Assembly (NCBI RefSeq): GCF_900090045.1
Contig: NC_041783.1
Location: forward strand, 1,385,501 to 1,449,500
Direction: 5' to 3'
Length of the DNA: 64,000 bases
Origin: Plasmodium malariae
Taxonomy: Eukaryota; Apicomplexa; Aconoidasida; Haemosporida; Plasmodiidae
Positions within the stretch are counted from its first letter, which is position 1. Every line of letters starts with the position of its first letter. Position numbers and translations under genes: made by a program. Under the pieces are notes generated by a model that did not search any database, was not told the origin of the DNA, and saw only the letters and a program-made list of their open reading frames with translations. Of this stretch, positions 60,084 through 64,000 are shown in pieces.

Positions 60084-63000
60084 TTACATTTTCCCCTTAA
60101 AATAAAAGTTAAAAAAATATGCGTATATCAATTCCCCACCTATGTCAGGGGAACACGTTGACGCATAATATTCCGGTTTGTTGATGAAAAAAAGTTCATC
60201 TATAGGTATTTTTTTTATTTGTTTTTTATTTAATATTTTAATTATAAATAAAGGAAGAATGTCATTATAATTTTCTTCATTTATGCTATTTATATTTGTA
60301 TTCCTAAAAAAGTTTTTGAAAATATAATAAAACCTTATAACATGGTAGAGGTATTTCATACCTTCATTCGAGTCAAGTAAAAAACCATGGTTTCTTATAA
60401 ATTTAATATATTTAAAAAACATTGATATGGTGTTGTTACATACAAAAATGCATTTTTTTGCGTCAATTGAAAAATATGTTATGTGTCGTGGGTCTGTATT
60501 TGTTTCACTACTACCACTACTTCCGTAATCTGTATTATCATTACTTTCATTATCTGCATTACAATTGACAGTAATCTTTTTCCCTCCTTGAATAGTGCAC
60601 GTACTGAAGAGGATATTACCGGCATGTTCGTCCGTACCTTCCGTAAGATCCACGTTCCTCCGTGCGAAAGTAGCTGCTTCATTGTGCTGAGAAGATGTGG
60701 ATCCATATTCGTCCATTTCGAGCTGTGGAAAGCCATCGTACGAGCTTCTTACCCGTTTTAGTTCCTTCATCGCCTGGCTTCTCCTCATCGTAGATAAAAA
60801 GGATAGAATAATAATGTAAAAGCTCATGCAGGGTAAAGAGATACATAAATCCTTGCTGCTCGACCAACTGATCAACGATGATAAAGAACATTCACTTATA
60901 CTACTAACAAACATATTTAGATAGGAGAAATAAATTTTTGAAATATCATAAACAAATTGATGTAGTGACTCTAAATCGTGAGTACGCAAAGGCAAATAAT
61001 TATTATTCATTATTATTATAAATATGTTTTTATTAAAATGAAAAAAAAGACTCATAAAAATGGAGGTATCAAAGTAGCTAATAAAAAATTTTTGCACAAT
61101 TGATAAATGCTCATTTTTAAAAAATAAAGTAGAGTATATATTATTCATAAAGTATATAATATTTCTAAAATTATATAAAAAATATGCGTTTGTATATATA
61201 CTTAATAATTTTTTAATAGTCTGATGCCTGTGATCTATTTCTAACACATTTTTAGTAAAATAATTTATTTGTAAGCACGTTATTAAAAATTTCCAAATGC
61301 ACATAAATAAATATAAATGATAAGAATTACTGTATGTGTCCAGTTGGCATAAACTACTATTTTTTTTTTGCACATCTTTTTCTTTTTCTTTTTCTTCCTC
61401 TACCTCTGCCTCTTCCTCTTCCTCCCTTTTTTGCGTCATATAAAAAGTATTTAATATATGCATGAGTTGACATAACAAAACATTAATCAACCTTTTATCA
61501 TAATAAAACAAATTACTACATGAACCAGCAATTAATGCAATGTACTTGAGGCTTATCTTAAGTTTTTCGTCGTTCTTCCTTAAGTAGCTATCATTACTGC
61601 CTTTAGAACAACAGCCGTCTATGTATGCACTTAATTTTTTAATATCGCTATTAACAATACTCACCTTTTTTTCCCTATTAAAAAGGTTCAAGTTGTTTTT
61701 AAATCTGTATATCCACTTAGTAATTGCTCCACTCCAGCGAGTTTCCCTCTCGACGCCAACGTTACGTAAGCCTTCTTCATATGGACCTTCCTTATGTATG
61801 TCTTCCTTATGTATACCTTCCTTATATATACCGTCTTTATGTGTTCCTTCCTTATACGATCCTTCCTCACGTATGTCTTTTTCATGTGTACTTTTTCTCC
61901 TGTCCTTTTGTATCCCCATGTTTGCACTTTTTCCCCCCATGTACTCCAACCGTGTAATCCTATTGCTTGCCTCAATAAAATTACTATACTTATGCACTGC
62001 TTTCATCTTTCTGTTAATACAAAATCTATAATTAACAAACAAAGAATCATCAAAATGAATTTCACAGTTATCTACTATCATATCTAGGGATACATGTTCG
62101 ACCCCTATAGTACTACCCTCATATGCTTTATTTATACAGCTAAGTATAATGCTAGATTTATTTCCAAAAATATGTTTATATCTCGACATGCATATATGTC
62201 TTAATTTATTTATTTTTTTATATTTCATCAATCGATAATCTTTCCGATGCCTTAACTTTATATTCTCAGAGTATCTGTGATGGAAAACATGGTCTCTGTA
62301 CTTCTCACTTTTATACATACCTGAGAAGTGGAAAAGGGGCAAACATAAATATATGCGAACATATATAGCAGCATAAAAGAATACATATGTAAACGCATAC
62401 TTAAACGAAAAAGAGCCCATAAACCTAAACGTATACAAATGAGTGCAGCCAAGTAAGTGTGGCCCAAGTGAGCGGGCAAAATTTCAAAAAGTGCTTACTG
62501 TTAAAATTCCTATGAAAGAGTTTACGATTTTGAAGGCGAACCAAGGCTGGATGGATATTACCAAAGAACTTCGTAACAACACAGTTTTTTTGTTTTTTCT
62601 TCATAGGTTGTTCTGACTTCCCGTGAATATAAATTTTATTTACCTTTTTTTCATCCCCTGTTTTGCTTTGCCTATAATTTTCTACGTTCAAGTATTTAAG
62701 GGTGCAGGAATTTTCTATTGTCCCTTCTATATTCGCATCTAAGTCGTTTTCGTTTTCGTTTTCTTTTTTGTTTTCCTTTTCCTTTTCCTTTTCCTTTTCC
62801 TTTTCTTTTTCTTTTTTTTTTTTTTCTTTAAAATTTTTAAAATTAATCCTGTCCTTTTTACTATAAACGAAGCGCATACAGGATTTCTTCCCCCCCTTTG
62901 TATTTATAGCGGGTATATTATCACCACTTTCGTTGTTCATTTTTGTGCGTGTGCTATTATTTACATGAGTGCTGTAATTTATTACTCTCTTATCACAATA

Positions 63001-64000
63001 AGTGTCACTCTTGCCTTTATCTGCTTCAATATTTTGCCCTTCCTCTCTTTCTTCTTTTTGTAGAATTAAATCATTACCTCCTCCTGCATCTACCAGACTA
63101 GGATTTCTGCATTCTAAATAGATATTATGATTATTCTTAATTTTAGTAATAGTATCATACATCCCTATGAATTTACATTTTTGCTTATGAAGAGATAATT
63201 TTTTTTTTGTACTATGTTTGAAAAAGGTCTTTTCCTTGCATAATAAATAAGCTTGTATTTTTCCTGACAAAACACTTAACACATGAATACTACGAAACCC
63301 ACAAGCTCCTAAATAAACAAATAAGTTTATGAACATCTCAGTATATTCTGAGTCGTATAATATATGATTTTCTTGATTATACTCAACATCTATTTGTTTT
63401 TCAATTATATTCGAATAATCTATTTTCATTTTTGTTTCTTCAATATTTAAATGTAAAGGTAAATGTGATAATTCATTTAATTCATTTTTTTTTTTTTTTT
63501 CATGTTGTTTCTTATATTGTAAATATATGGAACCATTTTCATCATTTTTTATATTTGTATATTTATATTGCTCTTCAAATGTATCATTGAATTTGTTACT
63601 TTTGTGGTATATAAATGTATTATTGTCATGATTACTTACGTGGTTATGTTTATAAACGCTTTCGTAAACATAAACACAATCGTTATGCTTTCCTTTTTCA
63701 TTTGTTGCATTGATGTAATTTTTTTTCACATTACCTAAAATTTCACCTGAACAGGTCAGGTCAAAATTAATATCTAAACTTCTCTTTGAAGGAGAATTAC
63801 CATCTCCATTTTTTAAATAAAAAAGTTTTTTGTCAGGTTCTACTTTCGATGACTGTTTATTGTTACTGGCACAATTGGAGGTACGTTGGAAACTTGATAT
63901 TTCTTCGTCCTTCGGGTTGACTTGTCCCTCACAGCCACTACCAACGCAGCTACCACCACAGTTACTACTGCTGCTAACACTGCCGCTTTCTTTGCAGCCA
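60084..64000 (-). CDS. Large two-exon protein, 5' end beyond the window
   Basis: The frame is open to the right edge, so the start is missing. Exon A covers 62499-64000 and exon B 60084-62320, joined by a 178-base intron with GTAAGC donor and TTCTCAG acceptor (phase 1; the joined codon reads Ser, giving FNSMYKSEK). At least 1245 residues are visible. The first part is Cys/Ser/Asn-rich and low-complexity, with a KEKEKE run. Later parts have helical segments such as LGACGFRSIHVLSVLSGKIQ and ALIAGSCSNLFYYDKRLIN, ending IKKIPIDELFFINKPEYY. The style recalls apicomplexan helical-repeat organellar proteins, but I cannot assign a family. A 15-bp repeat coding HKEGI-type units lies in exon B. Confidence 0.65.
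61760..61870 (-). repeat. Coding 15-bp repeat (HKEGI/YKEG units)
   Basis: About seven to eight imperfect 15-base units on the minus strand encode repeats of the type YKEGTHKDGI. They keep the frame of the host gene. Confidence 0.85.

Overview
The window is nuclear DNA from a malaria parasite (genus Plasmodium). It is very AT-rich, with long AT dinucleotide runs and A/T homopolymers between genes. Proteins are rich in Asn and Lys with low-complexity inserts, introns are short and AT-rich with GTA..AG borders, and genes are typical of the conserved chromosome core. From memory, the order MFS transporter - PAGM - L38 - P0 - RPT5 - COG2 - TRM13 - SMC1 - PF16 matches part of P. falciparum chromosome 11. 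The species is not P. falciparum-like in detail, but I cannot name it. There are no mobile elements, CRISPR arrays or subtelomeric gene families.

Layout. 0.2-1.1 kb: a Gemin2-like protein (+). 1.1-5.5 kb: gene-poor DNA with minisatellites. 5.5-7.3 kb: an MFS transporter (+). 8.6-11.0 kb: phosphoacetylglucosamine mutase (-). 13.1-13.4 kb: ribosomal protein eL38 (-). 15.7-16.6 kb: ribosomal stalk protein P0 (+). 17.1-18.1 kb: four tandem box C/D-type RNA units; the last two carry both 18S-pairing elements of U14 snoRNA. 21.1-22.4 kb: proteasome ATPase RPT5 (+). 24.3-28.7 kb: a seven-exon COG2 gene (+). 29.5-32.9 kb: a six-exon TRM13 tRNA methyltransferase (+). 33.3-38.5 kb: cohesin SMC1 (-), with an unresolved frame change in a trinucleotide repeat. 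41.1-43.2 kb: the axonemal armadillo protein PF16/SPAG6 (+). 44.1-48.2 kb: a large protein with a presequence-like N-terminus, resembling the organellar HPR/RAP family (+). 48.9-49.4 kb: an RNPS1-like RRM protein (-). 51.4-53.4 kb: a CLPTM1-family membrane protein (-). 55.0-57.7 kb: a six-exon coiled-coil protein, possibly IQCG/DRC9-like (+). 57.9-59.4 kb: an unrecognised protein (-). 60.1-64.0 kb: a large two-exon gene running off the right edge (-).

Themes. These are mostly single-copy housekeeping genes: ribosome assembly and function (eL38, P0, U14-like RNAs, TRM13), splicing (Gemin2-like, RNPS1-like), proteolysis, Golgi traffic, UDP-GlcNAc synthesis and chromosome cohesion, plus one clear and one possible gene for the male-gamete axoneme. 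Exon joins were worked out by hand from splice signals, reading phase and family homology. The C/D RNA array, the Gemin2 and DRC9 assignments, and the SMC1 frame change are the points most worth checking.
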